DNA from: Polaribacter sp. KT25b | Lineage (GTDB): Bacteria; Bacteroidota; Bacteroidia; Flavobacteriales; Flavobacteriaceae | Assembly: GCF_900105145.1 (NCBI RefSeq) | Contig: NZ_LT629752.1 | Coordinates: 1,460,001-1,524,000 of the forward strand | Length of the DNA: 64,000 nt | Reading direction: 5' to 3' | Shown here: positions 6,658 to 15,914 of the stretch, piece by piece | Numbering within the stretch: the stretch's first letter is position 1 | How the letters are laid out: the number at the start of each line of letters is the position of its first letter | Position numbers and translations under genes: made by a program | Notes under the pieces: model-generated | Seen by the model: the letters and a program-made list of their open reading frames with translations, nothing else | Told to the model about the DNA's origin: nothing | The model's database searches: none

Positions 6658-9111
6658 TTATAGGTTCTTTTCGTTTTCTAATAATTGTTCTAATGCAACA
6701 AAATCTGGTACTAAAACTTGTCTTGCTTTGCTTCCTTCAAAACCACCAACAATACCAGCAGCTTCTAATTGATCTATTAATCTACCAGCTCTATTGTACC
6801 CTAATTTTAATTTTCTTTGTAATAAAGAAGCAGAACCTTGTTGCGCTGTTACAATAATTTCTGCAGCTTCTTTAAATAGTTTGTCTCTATCAGAAATATC
6901 AATATCAATACTTGTGCCACTTTCATCATCTACATATTCTGGCAATAAATAGGCTTCTGTATATGCTTTTTGAGACCCAATGAAATCGGTAATTTTTTCA
7001 ACTTCTGGTGTGTCTACAAAAGCACACTGAATTCTATTTATTTCATTTCCGGCAGTATAAAGTAAATCTCCACGACCAATTAATTGATCTGCGCCACCAG
7101 AATCTAAAATGGTTCTAGAATCTATTTTAGATGTAACTCTAAATGCAATTCTTGCAGGAAAATTTGCTTTTATAATTCCTGTAATTACATTTACAGATGG
7201 TCTTTGTGTTGCAACAATTAAATGAATTCCAATAGCTCGTGCCAATTGTGCTAAACGTGCAATCGGTGTTTCTACTTCTTTACCTGCAGTCATAATTAAA
7301 TCTGCAAACTCATCAATAACCAACACAATATACGGTAAAAAATGATGACCATCATTAGGATTTAATTTTCGTTGTTTAAATTTTACATTATATTCTTTAA
7401 TATTTCTAACCATGGCAGATTTTAACATATCGTATCTGTTGTCCATTTCAATACATAAAGAATTTAATGTGTGTACAACTTTTGTAGTATCCGTAATAAT
7501 AGCTTCTTCCATATCTGGTAGTTTAGCTAAATAATGACGTTCAATTTTATTAAATAAAGTAAGTTCAACTTTCTTCGGATCAACCAAAATAAATTTTACT
7601 TCTGCAGGATGCTTTTTATATAAAAGTGATGTTAAAACTGCATTTAAACCAACAGATTTTCCTTGCCCAGTTGCACCTGCCATTAATAAATGAGGCATTT
7701 TAGCTAAATCAATTACAAAAGTTTCGTTAGAAATTGTTTTGCCTAAAGCAATTGGCAATTCCATATGAGATTCTTGAAATTTCTTTGATGAAATAACAGA
7801 ATGCATAGAAACAATTGTAGATCTTTTGTTTGGTACTTCTATACCAATTGTACCTTTTCCTGGAATTGGTGCAATAATTCTAATACCTAATGCAGATAAA
7901 GATAATGCAATATCATCTTCTAAATTTTTAATTTTCGAAATTCTAATTCCAGCTTCAGGAACAATTTCATATAAAGTAATAGTTGGTCCTACAGTTGCTT
8001 TAATTTCTGCAATTCCAATTTTGTAGTTTTTTAAAGTTTCTACAATTCTATCTTTATTTGCTTCTAATTCTTGCGGATCAACAGAAATACTATCGTTATA
8101 TTGTTTTAATAAATTAAACGTAGGAAATTTAAAGTTTGATAATTCTAAAGTAGGATCAAACTCACCAAAATCTTTTAATATTTTATCTGATAAATTTTCA
8201 GTAGAAGACTCTTCTTCTTCAGTTTCTTCTATATCAATAGCTAATTCTTTAACAGTTTCTTCAATATTTACCTCAGAATCTTTTTCAACTTTTAAAATAA
8301 TTTCATCGTTTTCTTCGGATGTAATGCTAGAGTGTTTTTGAATGGTTGGTTGTAATTTTTCTGAAGAGATTTCAAAATTTGACTTCTTATTCTTACTTAA
8401 AGAAATTGTTTCAGAAGTTGTTTCATCAGTATTTAAAATAGCCTTAGCAGTTGTTTTTTCTGATGGTTTTTCTACACTTTCCGTTTCTAGATTTTCAGCC
8501 TCTCTTTTTAACTTTTTTTCTTTTATTTTTTCGATATAAGCATCAAAAGAAACTTTATAACGGATTATTATATAAGTTATTAAAGTAAAAATTAAAATTA
8601 TTATTAAACCTGTTTTACCTATAAAAGTTTGTAAGTAATTGTTAATTTCAAAACCAACAACACCAGATAAAAGTGCAAATTTGCTATTTAGAAAGCCTAA
8701 GGCAACAGAGATCCATAGCATACAAAGCAAACCCCAGTTCCAGGAAATAATAATTTTTGAAAATTTGTTTCTTATAAGTATATGAAATCCTGTTAAAAAA
8801 ACTTGATATGCAATAATAAATGCAGACAAACCAAAACCTTCATAAATAAAAAAGTTACTTAAATTGGCGCCAATTTTTCCTAAAAGATTTTTACTTTTTA
8901 CAGTTTTATCAGTTAAATAATTTAAAGTACTTTGGTCGTCTTGCCAATTAAAAAAAAAGGAAATAAAAGCAATACATAAAAAAACTGCAAACAACATTAA
9001 AAATATTGATAATAGAGTTTTAGCCTGTCTTGTTTTTAAGTAAGAAAAAATACTTGATTTTTCTCCTTTTTGAGCAGTTGCTTTATTTGTACTTATTTTC
9101 TTTTTGGCCAT
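6658..9111 (-). CDS. ftsK: DNA translocase FtsK/SpoIIIE
   Basis: An 817-residue septal DNA pump. Four or five membrane segments fill residues 30-185, followed by a charged linker rich in Glu, Thr and Ser (190-320). The alpha/beta motor domain has Walker A GATGQGKS near residue 474, LVDPKKVEL, Walker B LVIDEFADLIM and ATQRPSVNVITG. A C-terminal winged-helix gamma domain (QGSASLLQRKLKLGYNRAGRLIDQLE) reads chromosome polarity sequences. The length is normal for Bacteroidota. It lies between dgkA (24 bp upstream) and lolA in an envelope/division operon. Confidence 0.97.
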   Translation of the reverse strand: MAKKKISTNKATAQKGEKSSIFSYLKTRQAKTLLSIFLMLFAVFLCIAFISFFFNWQDDQSTLNYLTDKTVKSKNLLGKIGANLSNFFIYEGFGLSAFIIAYQVFLTGFHILIRNKFSKIIISWNWGLLCMLWISVALGFLNSKFALLSGVVGFEINNYLQTFIGKTGLIIILIFTLITYIIIRYKVSFDAYIEKIKEKKLKREAENLETESVEKPSEKTTAKAILNTDETTSETISLSKNKKSNFEISSEKLQPTIQKHSSITSEENDEIILKVEKDSEVNIEETVKELAIDIEETEEEESSTENLSDKILKDFGEFDPTLELSNFKFPTFNLLKQYNDSISVDPQELEANKDRIVETLKNYKIGIAEIKATVGPTITLYEIVPEAGIRISKIKNLEDDIALSLSALGIRIIAPIPGKGTIGIEVPNKRSTIVSMHSVISSKKFQESHMELPIALGKTISNETFVIDLAKMPHLLMAGATGQGKSVGLNAVLTSLLYKKHPAEVKFILVDPKKVELTLFNKIERHYLAKLPDMEEAIITDTTKVVHTLNSLCIEMDNRYDMLKSAMVRNIKEYNVKFKQRKLNPNDGHHFLPYIVLVIDEFADLIMTAGKEVETPIARLAQLARAIGIHLIVATQRPSVNVITGIIKANFPARIAFRVTSKIDSRTILDSGGADQLIGRGDLLYTAGNEINRIQCAFVDTPEVEKITDFIGSQKAYTEAYLLPEYVDDESGTSIDIDISDRDKLFKEAAEIIVTAQQGSASLLQRKLKLGYNRAGRLIDQLEAAGIVGGFEGSKARQVLVPDFVALEQLLENEKNL

Positions 9112-9135
9112 TAAAATTTAATAATACTTTTTTGC

Positions 9136-9516
9136 TTAAAATAACAATAATATCTTAGGAACATAGATAAAACCAGCAACAATTAAAGAAATTAGTGCAG
9201 CAAATGTAGGTATACCTGCAGCAATATCTTTAACCAAACCAATTTTAACATGAAACTCTGGGTGTACAAAATCTGCTAATTCTTCAATAGCAGTATTTGC
9301 AGCTTCTGCAACTAAAACTAGACCAATAACGATAAGTTGTAAACACCATTCTGTTGCAGAAATATTAAAATAAAATCCTAATATTGTTGCAATTAAGGCA
9401 AAAAATAATTGAGCTTTTATACTATCTTCTGTTGTAATTAAGATATAAAAACCTTTAAAAGCATATTTTAAACTTCGTATTCTTCCTCTTATATAACTAT
9501 CATTAGGATTTTTCAT
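9136..9516 (-). CDS. dgkA: Diacylglycerol kinase (DgkA family)
   Basis: A 126-residue integral membrane kinase with three transmembrane helices (about 33-50, 55-75, 95-125). The family signature EAANTAIEELADFVHPE (residues 70-86) and KDIAAGIPTF (95-104) hold the acidic active-site residues. It phosphorylates diacylglycerol or undecaprenol to recycle lipid carriers. In Gram-positive relatives the enzyme is an undecaprenol kinase, so substrate is uncertain. It lies 3 bp from tpx upstream and 24 bp before ftsK. Confidence 0.92.
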   Translation of the reverse strand: MKNPNDSYIRGRIRSLKYAFKGFYILITTEDSIKAQLFFALIATILGFYFNISATEWCLQLIVIGLVLVAEAANTAIEELADFVHPEFHVKIGLVKDIAAGIPTFAALISLIVAGFIYVPKILLLF

Positions 9517-9519
9517 AAA

Positions 9520-10017
9520 TTAAATTGCTTTTAAAGCAGCATCGTAATCTGGTTCATCAACAATTTCTGGAACTTGTTCTGTATAAACTACATTTTCATT
9601 TTCATCAATAATTACAATTGCTCTAGAATTTAAGTGAGCTAGTGGTCCGTTTGCAATTTCTAATTCATAATCTTTACCAAAACTACCCGTAGCAAAATCA
9701 GAAAGCATAATAACATTTTCAATTCCTTCTGCACCACAAAAACGAGCTTGCGCAAAAGGTAAATCTCTAGAGACACATAAAACAACAGTATTTTCTAATT
9801 CTGATGCTTTTTTATTAAACGCTCTAACAGAGGCTGCACAAGTACCTGTATCTACACTAGGAAAAATATTTAGAATTACTTTTTTACCAGTAAAATCTTT
9901 TAATGTTTTTGTTGATAAATCTACTGCAGTTAGTTTAAAATCAGGTGCTTTTGATCCTGTTTTTGGTAAATTTCCAATTGTATTTATTGCGTTTCCTTTT
10001 AGTGTGATATTAGCCAT
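9520..10017 (-). CDS. tpx: Thiol peroxidase Tpx (atypical 2-Cys peroxiredoxin)
   Basis: A 165-residue periplasmic/cytosolic-type Tpx that reduces hydrogen peroxide and alkyl hydroperoxides using thioredoxin. The peroxidatic Cys60 is in PSVDTGTCAASV and the resolving Cys94 is in ARFCGAEG, matching the E. coli Tpx spacing. A third cysteine, Cys81, is also at the E. coli position. It is the first gene of the tpx-dgkA-ftsK run and has its own TAnnTTTG box on the minus strand (10039-10046), giving a leader of about 17 nt. Confidence 0.96.
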   Translation of the reverse strand: MANITLKGNAINTIGNLPKTGSKAPDFKLTAVDLSTKTLKDFTGKKVILNIFPSVDTGTCAASVRAFNKKASELENTVVLCVSRDLPFAQARFCGAEGIENVIMLSDFATGSFGKDYELEIANGPLAHLNSRAIVIIDENENVVYTEQVPEIVDEPDYDAALKAI

Positions 10018-10038
10018 AATTTAGTTTTTTAGTTTGGT

Positions 10039-10046
10039 CAAAAATA
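10039..10046 (-). promoter_or_regulatory. Predicted -7 promoter box of tpx
   Basis: The minus strand reads TATTTTTG, an exact TAnnTTTG box, 22 bp before the tpx start codon. No TTG -33 box is obvious. Confidence 0.5.
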
Positions 10047-10230
10047 AGATAAAAAAGAAAAACTATTTACATAAATACTGAGTTTTTAACTACGTATTAA
10101 CAAAAAGGAATAATGTGTTATAATTTAATTTTTTAGTCTTGTGTATATTTCATGAACATAATATTAAACTTATTTTTAGATTTATGTTTAAAGACGTTCT
10201 AAATTAATTGGTTACTATTTCTAAAATTAT

Positions 10231-11400
10231 CTAGATAGTTTTATTTTTCAAGCCTATCAACCCGAAAAAAGGACCAATTGCTAAAACGGAAAACACTAAA
10301 TTAGAATTAGTAAAATTTAATAAACTACTAATGATTTGAATACTAATAATTGTAATTAAAAAACCGATTGAATTGACAATTGTTAACGCTGTACCTTTAT
10401 CTTTTGATGGCGTATTTTGCGCAATTAATGTCGAAAATAAAGGCGAATCTGCAATAACAACCATTCCCCAAAAAATCAAAAAAGCAATAAAAATATACTT
10501 ATTTGGTATTAGAAATAGAATTGGAGCAATAATACAGCAAATAAAAGATAAAAATAGAAAGCTAAAAGCAGTTTTTTTAACACCGAATTTCTGAGAAATA
10601 TAGCCCCCAAAAACACAAGAAATACTTCCGATTGCTATTATTATAAAAGACAAAAGAGAAATGTTAAACGTATTTTGTGGATGTAGATTTTGATAAGTCA
10701 TTAATAAAACTGGCACAAAAGCCCAAAAAGTATATAATTCCCACATATGACCAAAATATCCAAAAGCAGCTTTTCTAAAATTCACGTTTTTAAAAACTTT
10801 AAAACAAACTGATACATCTAAAGTTGTACTTGGTTTTCTAAAAGGACCATTTTTAACAAATACCAACATTAATAAACCGCCAAATAGTGCTAAAGAAGAA
10901 GTTGTAATTAAAACACTCTTCCATGAAAAACTGATTAAAAGGTCTTTTAATAAATGAGGCAAAGCAGTTCCTAAAACTAAAGCGCCAACTAAAAAACCTA
11001 AAGATCTACCTAATCCTTTTTGATAATAATCGGTTGCGATTTTCATTCCTACCGGATAAATTCCTGCCAAGAAAAACCCTGTTAAAAAGCGTAAACATAT
11101 CAAACTAAATAAAGTTTGTTTCTCTAAAATAAAACCAATATTAAAAAGGGCACCTAAAAAAGCACTAATAAAAAATACTTTTGATGGCGAAAATCGATCT
11201 GCAATTGTAAACAAAGCAAATACTAAAGTACCAGCTATAAAGCCAAATTGAACAGCAGAAGTTAATAATGCTAAAGCATTTTCTTGTAGCTGAAAAGTAG
11301 TTGCAAGATTGCTCATAACTCCGTTACCTGCAAACCACAAAGACGTGCAACAAAATTGTGAAATAACAATTATTGGTAATATTTTTTTTGATGTACTCAT
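10231..11400 (-). CDS. Major facilitator superfamily transporter
   Basis: A 389-residue inner-membrane protein with about 12 hydrophobic helices and a basic loop after helix 2 (IADRFSPSKVFF). It keeps the arginine in helix 4 (LRFLTGFFLAGIYPVGMKIATDYY) and the six-plus-six layout of the MFS fold. The closest general class is the drug/sugar efflux YfcJ- or cyanate-type carriers. No substrate can be assigned. It is divergent from the HMG-CoA lyase gene, with 83 bp between their starts. A 213-bp gap without genes separates it from tpx. Confidence 0.88.
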   Translation of the reverse strand: MSTSKKILPIIVISQFCCTSLWFAGNGVMSNLATTFQLQENALALLTSAVQFGFIAGTLVFALFTIADRFSPSKVFFISAFLGALFNIGFILEKQTLFSLICLRFLTGFFLAGIYPVGMKIATDYYQKGLGRSLGFLVGALVLGTALPHLLKDLLISFSWKSVLITTSSLALFGGLLMLVFVKNGPFRKPSTTLDVSVCFKVFKNVNFRKAAFGYFGHMWELYTFWAFVPVLLMTYQNLHPQNTFNISLLSFIIIAIGSISCVFGGYISQKFGVKKTAFSFLFLSFICCIIAPILFLIPNKYIFIAFLIFWGMVVIADSPLFSTLIAQNTPSKDKGTALTIVNSIGFLITIISIQIISSLLNFTNSNLVFSVLAIGPFFGLIGLKNKTI

Positions 11401-11470
11401 TTAAAAAGCGAATTTAGTATAAAGAGTATAATAATCAATAGAAAAAATTTTACAACTAAGTTACTTTATC

Positions 11471-11478
11471 TATATTTG
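11471..11478 (+). promoter_or_regulatory. Predicted -7 box of the HMG-CoA lyase gene
   Basis: TATATTTG is an exact TAnnTTTG box ending only 5 bp before the ATG at 11484. If it is used, the transcript would begin at or next to the start codon, making this a candidate leaderless mRNA. Confidence 0.45.
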
Positions 11479-11483
11479 AATTG

Positions 11484-12341
11484 ATGAAAAAAGTCAAAGT
11501 CATAGAATGTCCAAGAGATGCAATGCAAGGTATAAAGTCTCATTTTATATCCACAGAAAAAAAAGCATTGTATATCAATTCCTTATTAAAAGTTGGTTTT
11601 GATACCATCGATTTTGGCAGTTTTGTATCGCCAAAAGCAATTCCTCAAATGAGAGATACTGCAGCAGTTTTATCAAAGTTAGATTTGTCTAAAACGCAAA
11701 GTAAATTATTGGCAATTATTGCGAATGTTAGAGGCGCAGAAGACGCATCTCAATTTGAAGAAATCGATTATTTAGGATATCCTTTTTCTATTTCAGAGAA
11801 TTTTCAAATGCGAAATACACACAAAACTATTGCCGAATCTATTGAGGCTTTAGACGAAACTTTAAACATTGCTGATAAATCAAAAAAGGAAGTTGTTGCT
11901 TATTTATCTATGGGTTTTGGAAATCCTTATGGAGATCCTTGGAATGTTGATATTGTTGGTAATTGGACAGAGAAACTTAGTAAAATGGGTGTTAAAATTT
12001 TATCACTTTCAGACACCATTGGTAGCTCAACTCCAGATGTAATTTCGTATTTATTTTCTAATTTAATTCCTAAATATCCAGCCATTGAGTTTGGTGCACA
12101 TTTACATACAACGCCAGATAAATGGTTTGAAAAAGTAGATGCAGCTTACAAAGCGGGTTGTAATCGTTTTGATGGAGCAATAATGGGGTTTGGTGGTTGT
12201 CCAATGGCAAAAGACGAATTAACAGGTAATATGCCAACAGAAAAATTATTGAGTTATTTTACTGCAGAAAAAGCCGATACAAATATAAAACCAATGAGTT
12301 TTGAAAGTGCTTATAATAAAGCTTTAGAGGTTTTTATTTAA
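11484..12341 (+). CDS. Hydroxymethylglutaryl-CoA lyase
   Basis: A 285-residue TIM-barrel enzyme of the DRE-TIM metallolyase family. It splits HMG-CoA to acetoacetate and acetyl-CoA in leucine breakdown and ketone body metabolism. The N-terminal metal/arginine motif is ECPRDAMQG, then KILSLSDTIGSS, metal ligands in AHLHTTPD, and the glycine-rich loop with the catalytic cysteine, AIMGFGGCPMAKD. The length is slightly short (about 300 typical). Translation could begin at TTG 11481, but ATG 11484 is preferred. Confidence 0.9.
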   Translation: MKKVKVIECPRDAMQGIKSHFISTEKKALYINSLLKVGFDTIDFGSFVSPKAIPQMRDTAAVLSKLDLSKTQSKLLAIIANVRGAEDASQFEEIDYLGYPFSISENFQMRNTHKTIAESIEALDETLNIADKSKKEVVAYLSMGFGNPYGDPWNVDIVGNWTEKLSKMGVKILSLSDTIGSSTPDVISYLFSNLIPKYPAIEFGAHLHTTPDKWFEKVDAAYKAGCNRFDGAIMGFGGCPMAKDELTGNMPTEKLLSYFTAEKADTNIKPMSFESAYNKALEVFI

Positions 12342-12395
12342 GATTTTCAACTTTTCTGGTTGACTGCAAATCCAAATCAAAAAAAATATTTAAAA

Positions 12396-13904
12396 ATGAA
12401 ACATTTAAAATCATTCCTATATTTATTGTCTTTTACACTTTTATTTTCTTGTAAAAAAGATGATGATAAAATAGATTTTACCTTTTTACAAATTAATGAT
12501 GTGTATGAAATTGCACCAATTCAAGGAGGAGAATTTGGTGGGCTGGCAAGAGTTGCAACTGTTCATCAAGAATTATTGAAAGAAAATAAAAATACGATGT
12601 TGTTTTTGGCGGGAGATTTTTTAAATCCTTCTTTATTAGGAACCATAAAAGTTGACGGAGAAAGAGTTCGTGGAAAACAAATGGTTGAAGTTTTAAATGA
12701 GATGGATGTAGATTTAGTTGCTTTTGGAAATCATGAGTTTGATATTTCTCAAAAAGATTTACAAAAACGTTTAAATGAAAGTAATTTTCCTTGGATTTCC
12801 GCAAATGTAAAATTGAAAACAAAAAATAAATCAATCCCATTTTATAAAGAAAAAGAAGGGAAACAAATTCCTTTAAAAGAAACATTTGTCAAAGAATTTA
12901 CAGATGAAGATGGCACAAAAATTAAAGTCGGTTTTATAAGTGTTTGTATTCCGTCAAACCCAGTAGATTATGTAGAGTATGGAAATATGTTTGTAAAAGC
13001 AAGAGCTTCTTATGCTGCAATTAAAGATTCTGTAGATGTTGTTTTTGGTCTAACACATGTTAAACTTACAAATGATAAAAGAATTGCAAAGTTAATTCCA
13101 GATTTACCTTTAATTATGGGCGGTCATGAGCACACAAATTCTTATGATAAAATAGGAAATGTAATAATTTCTAAAGCAGACGCAAATGCAAAAACGGCTT
13201 ACATCCATAGAATTTCTTTTGATAAAAAGACGAAAAAAACTATAGTTACATCAGAATTAAAAGAAATTAATACAACCATTAAAAGTGATGAAAAAGTGGA
13301 TTTAGTGGTTAAAAAATGGCAAAATATTTTAAAATCAGAGATTAAAGTTGTTGTTGAAAATCCTGAGAAAATAATTTATGCAACAAAAATTCCTTTGGAT
13401 GGAAGAGACACACAAGTAAGAAGTGAACAAACTAATTTGGGAACTATTATTACAAAATCGATGTCTTTTGCTTTTGATGATAAAGTAGATTGTGCAATTG
13501 TTAATGGTGGTTCTATTAGAATTGATGATGAGTTGTTGGGGAATATTAACGCAGTAGATATTTTTAGAGTTTTACCTTACGGAGGAGCAATTTTTAAAGT
13601 TGAAATTAAAGGAAGATTGTTAAAGCGTGTTTTAGATTATGGAATTTTAGCTGCTGGAACTGGCGCTTATTTACAACGATTTAATGCAGAAAAAGTAGGA
13701 GAGAAGTGGATGATTAAAAACAAAGAATTAAACATCAATAAAATTTACACAGTTGCTTTTTCTGATTATTTATTGCAAGGTTTTGATATTCCTTTTTTAT
13801 CATCAGAAAATAAAGAAGTTTTATCAATATATAAACCTAAAAACAATGAACTTGCTTTTGATATAAGAAAAGCTGTGGTTGAATATTTAAAAGGAAATCA
13901 ATAA
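12396..13904 (+). CDS. Bifunctional 5'-nucleotidase / UshA-like lipoprotein
   Basis: A 502-residue exported phosphoesterase that hydrolyses nucleotides in the periplasm. I start it at ATG 12396 (MKHLKSF), giving a lipoprotein signal with Cys at residue 19 (LLFSC followed by KKDDD). The upstream TTG at 12360 is unlikely. The metallophosphatase domain has LQINDVYEIA, AGDFLNPS, GNHEFD and GGHEHT. The 5'-nucleotidase C-terminal domain has EQTNLGTIITKS and INGGSIRID-like text (AIVNGGSIRID). The first metal motif is N-D-V where most relatives have N-D-x-H. A strong convergent terminator follows at 13910. Confidence 0.88.
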   Translation: MKHLKSFLYLLSFTLLFSCKKDDDKIDFTFLQINDVYEIAPIQGGEFGGLARVATVHQELLKENKNTMLFLAGDFLNPSLLGTIKVDGERVRGKQMVEVLNEMDVDLVAFGNHEFDISQKDLQKRLNESNFPWISANVKLKTKNKSIPFYKEKEGKQIPLKETFVKEFTDEDGTKIKVGFISVCIPSNPVDYVEYGNMFVKARASYAAIKDSVDVVFGLTHVKLTNDKRIAKLIPDLPLIMGGHEHTNSYDKIGNVIISKADANAKTAYIHRISFDKKTKKTIVTSELKEINTTIKSDEKVDLVVKKWQNILKSEIKVVVENPEKIIYATKIPLDGRDTQVRSEQTNLGTIITKSMSFAFDDKVDCAIVNGGSIRIDDELLGNINAVDIFRVLPYGGAIFKVEIKGRLLKRVLDYGILAAGTGAYLQRFNAEKVGEKWMIKNKELNINKIYTVAFSDYLLQGFDIPFLSSENKEVLSIYKPKNNELAFDIRKAVVEYLKGNQ

Positions 13905-13909
13905 AAAAA

Positions 13910-13948
13910 CCTCACATTTAAACTGAATTTATTTCAGTAGATGTGAGG
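13910..13948. terminator. Bidirectional terminator between nucleotidase and DEAD-box helicase
   Basis: CCTCACAT (13910-13917) pairs with ATGTGAGG (13941-13948), with further pairing ACTGAA/TTCAGT inside. Read leftwards it runs into a long T-tract. It serves two convergent genes. Confidence 0.85.
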
Positions 13949-13972
13949 CTTTATACTTATCTTTTAAGTAGA

Positions 13973-15772
13973 TTATCTTTCTCTACGTCTTCTACCAAAT
14001 CCGCCAGTTTTTCTGTCTGCAGAACCTCGGTCTGGTCTATCAGAAGAGCGAGAACTTCTTTTTCTTCCTCTGTCAGAAGAAGCTTCAGAACTTCTACGTC
14101 TTCCAAAACCACCATCTTTTTTACCAAAAGGTTTTTTACCGCCTCTTCTTCCGCCTCCGCCAGAACGATCTTTTTTAGTAATTTCGATATTTACCGAACG
14201 ACCGCCAAAATCTGGTTGATTAGCAGCAAATACTTCTAGAGTTTTTTCTTCGTAATTTTTATCAATTTCAAAGAAAGAAAACGTGTCTAAAATATCAATT
14301 GCACCAATTTCTATTTTATCACCAATATTTTGGTCGTTAATTAAACCAATTAATTTACCAGGATTTAAACTGTCTTTTCTACCAATATTGATAAAAAAGC
14401 GCGTCATATTATCTGCTGTTTCTCTTGATCTAGAATTCTCTCTAGATAAATTATTTAAATCTTTAGCATTTTCATAATAGGCTAACATGGTGTTAAACTC
14501 TAATGAAACGAATTTTTTAATTAATTCTTCTCTGTCTAAATCTTTTAATTTATCGTAAATGCTTGGTAAAAACTCATTAATTTGAGTTTCATTTACTTCG
14601 ATATTATTTACTTTATCAATTAAATTCATTAATTGATTTTGACAAATTTCTTTTCCAGAAGGTACTTTACCTTCTACAAATTTCTTTTGAATAATTCTTT
14701 CTATTGCTCTTAATTTTCCTTTTTCTTTTCCGTTAACTAAAACAATAGAAATACCTGTGTTACCAGCTCTACCAGTTCTACCACTTCTGTGTGTGTAGTT
14801 TTCTATTTGATCTGGTAATTTATGGTTAATTACATGTGTTAATTCATTTACATCTAATCCACGAGCAGCAACATCAGTAGCAACTAATATTTGAATAGAT
14901 TTTTTTCTAAATTTACCCATTACAGAATCTCTTTGTGCTTGAGATAAATCTCCATGCAAAGAATCTGCACTATAACCATCTTTTATTAAATTGTCTGCAA
15001 CTTCTTGTGTTTCTCTACGAGTTCTGCAAAAAATAATTGCGTAAATATCTGGGTTTAAATCTGCAATTCTTTTTAATGCAGGGTAACGAGTTCTTTCTGT
15101 AACAGCATAATACTCATGACTTACATTATCTGATCCTGAATTTTTTTCGCCAGAAGTAATTTCAACTGGCTTTGTCATATAGTTTCTTGCAATCGATTCT
15201 ACTTCTCTAGGAAAAGTTGCAGAAAATAATAAGGTTTGTTTTGTGTCTGGAGTTGCTTCTAAAACTTTATCTAATTCATCTTTAAAGCCCATATTTAACA
15301 TTTCGTCGGCTTCGTCTAAAACTAACCATTTAACGTTACCAAGTTTTAAAGCTCTTCTATTAATTAAATCTACAGTTCTACCTGGAGTACCAACAACAAT
15401 TTGAGATCCTCTTTTTAAAGATCTAATTTGTTCTTCCATACTAGAACCTCCATAAACAGTTGTTACATTAACACCTTTTAAGTATTTACTAAAGTCTTTA
15501 ATATTATTACCAATTTGAACTGCAAGTTCTCTTGTAGGTGATAAAATAATAGCTTGTACATTATTACTACTAGTATCTAAAAGTTCTAATATAGGTAAAC
15601 TAAAAGCTGCTGTTTTACCTGTTCCTGTTTGTGCAAAAGCCTTTAAATCGCTTGTAGAAGAAATTATTTGAGGAACTGCTTTTTCTTGAATAACAGTTGG
15701 GTTTTCGTAACCTAAATCTGTTAATGCTTTGATGATAGGTTCTTTTAAACCTAATTCTTTAAATGTTGACAT
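13973..15772 (-). CDS. deaD: DEAD-box RNA helicase (DeaD/CsdA type)
   Basis: A 599-residue ATP-dependent RNA helicase for ribosome assembly and mRNA remodelling. The order is the Q motif (FKELGLKEPIIKALTDLGYENPTVIQ region), motif I AQTGTGKTAAF, PTRELAVQ, DEAD, SAT, ATDVAARGLD and HRSGRTGRAG. Next comes a DbpA/CsdA-like RNA-binding domain (about 460-545), then an Arg/Gly/Ser-rich tail ending GGFGRRRRER. That tail is typical of cold-adapted Bacteroidota helicases. The gene has a leader of about 90 nt with a hairpin, consistent with cold-shock control, though not proof of it. Confidence 0.95.
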   Translation of the reverse strand: MSTFKELGLKEPIIKALTDLGYENPTVIQEKAVPQIISSTSDLKAFAQTGTGKTAAFSLPILELLDTSSNNVQAIILSPTRELAVQIGNNIKDFSKYLKGVNVTTVYGGSSMEEQIRSLKRGSQIVVGTPGRTVDLINRRALKLGNVKWLVLDEADEMLNMGFKDELDKVLEATPDTKQTLLFSATFPREVESIARNYMTKPVEITSGEKNSGSDNVSHEYYAVTERTRYPALKRIADLNPDIYAIIFCRTRRETQEVADNLIKDGYSADSLHGDLSQAQRDSVMGKFRKKSIQILVATDVAARGLDVNELTHVINHKLPDQIENYTHRSGRTGRAGNTGISIVLVNGKEKGKLRAIERIIQKKFVEGKVPSGKEICQNQLMNLIDKVNNIEVNETQINEFLPSIYDKLKDLDREELIKKFVSLEFNTMLAYYENAKDLNNLSRENSRSRETADNMTRFFINIGRKDSLNPGKLIGLINDQNIGDKIEIGAIDILDTFSFFEIDKNYEEKTLEVFAANQPDFGGRSVNIEITKKDRSGGGGRRGGKKPFGKKDGGFGRRRSSEASSDRGRKRSSRSSDRPDRGSADRKTGGFGRRRRER

Positions 15773-15839
15773 TACTGTGTTTTTGTAGATTCACAGAACG
15801 CCCACCTGTAAACCTGATTATAAATTTTGGACTTGATTT

Positions 15840-15876
15840 AAGTGAGTTGTCTCACTTTTAAAATCGTGCAAAGGTA
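15840..15876 (-). promoter_or_regulatory. Promoter box and 5'-leader hairpin of the DEAD-box helicase gene
   Basis: The minus strand has TACCTTTG (15869-15876), an exact -7 box. Transcription would start near 15864, about 90 nt before the ATG. Within the first 25 nt of this leader lies a perfect 7-bp hairpin with a 4-nt loop, AAGTGAG (15840-15846) with CTCACTT (15851-15857). Confidence 0.5.
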
Positions 15877-15914
15877 CTTTAAATTAAATAGATAATAGGC
15901 TAAAAACGAATTAA

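Noticed and set aside
12360-12395. TTG 12360 as start of the 5'-nucleotidase
   Set aside because: The extra residues precede a normal lipoprotein signal starting at ATG 12396.
13943-14239. Ser/Arg-rich plus-strand ORF opposite the helicase C-terminus
   Set aside because: It is the complement of the Arg/Gly/Ser-rich helicase tail, which leaves few stop codons on the other strand.
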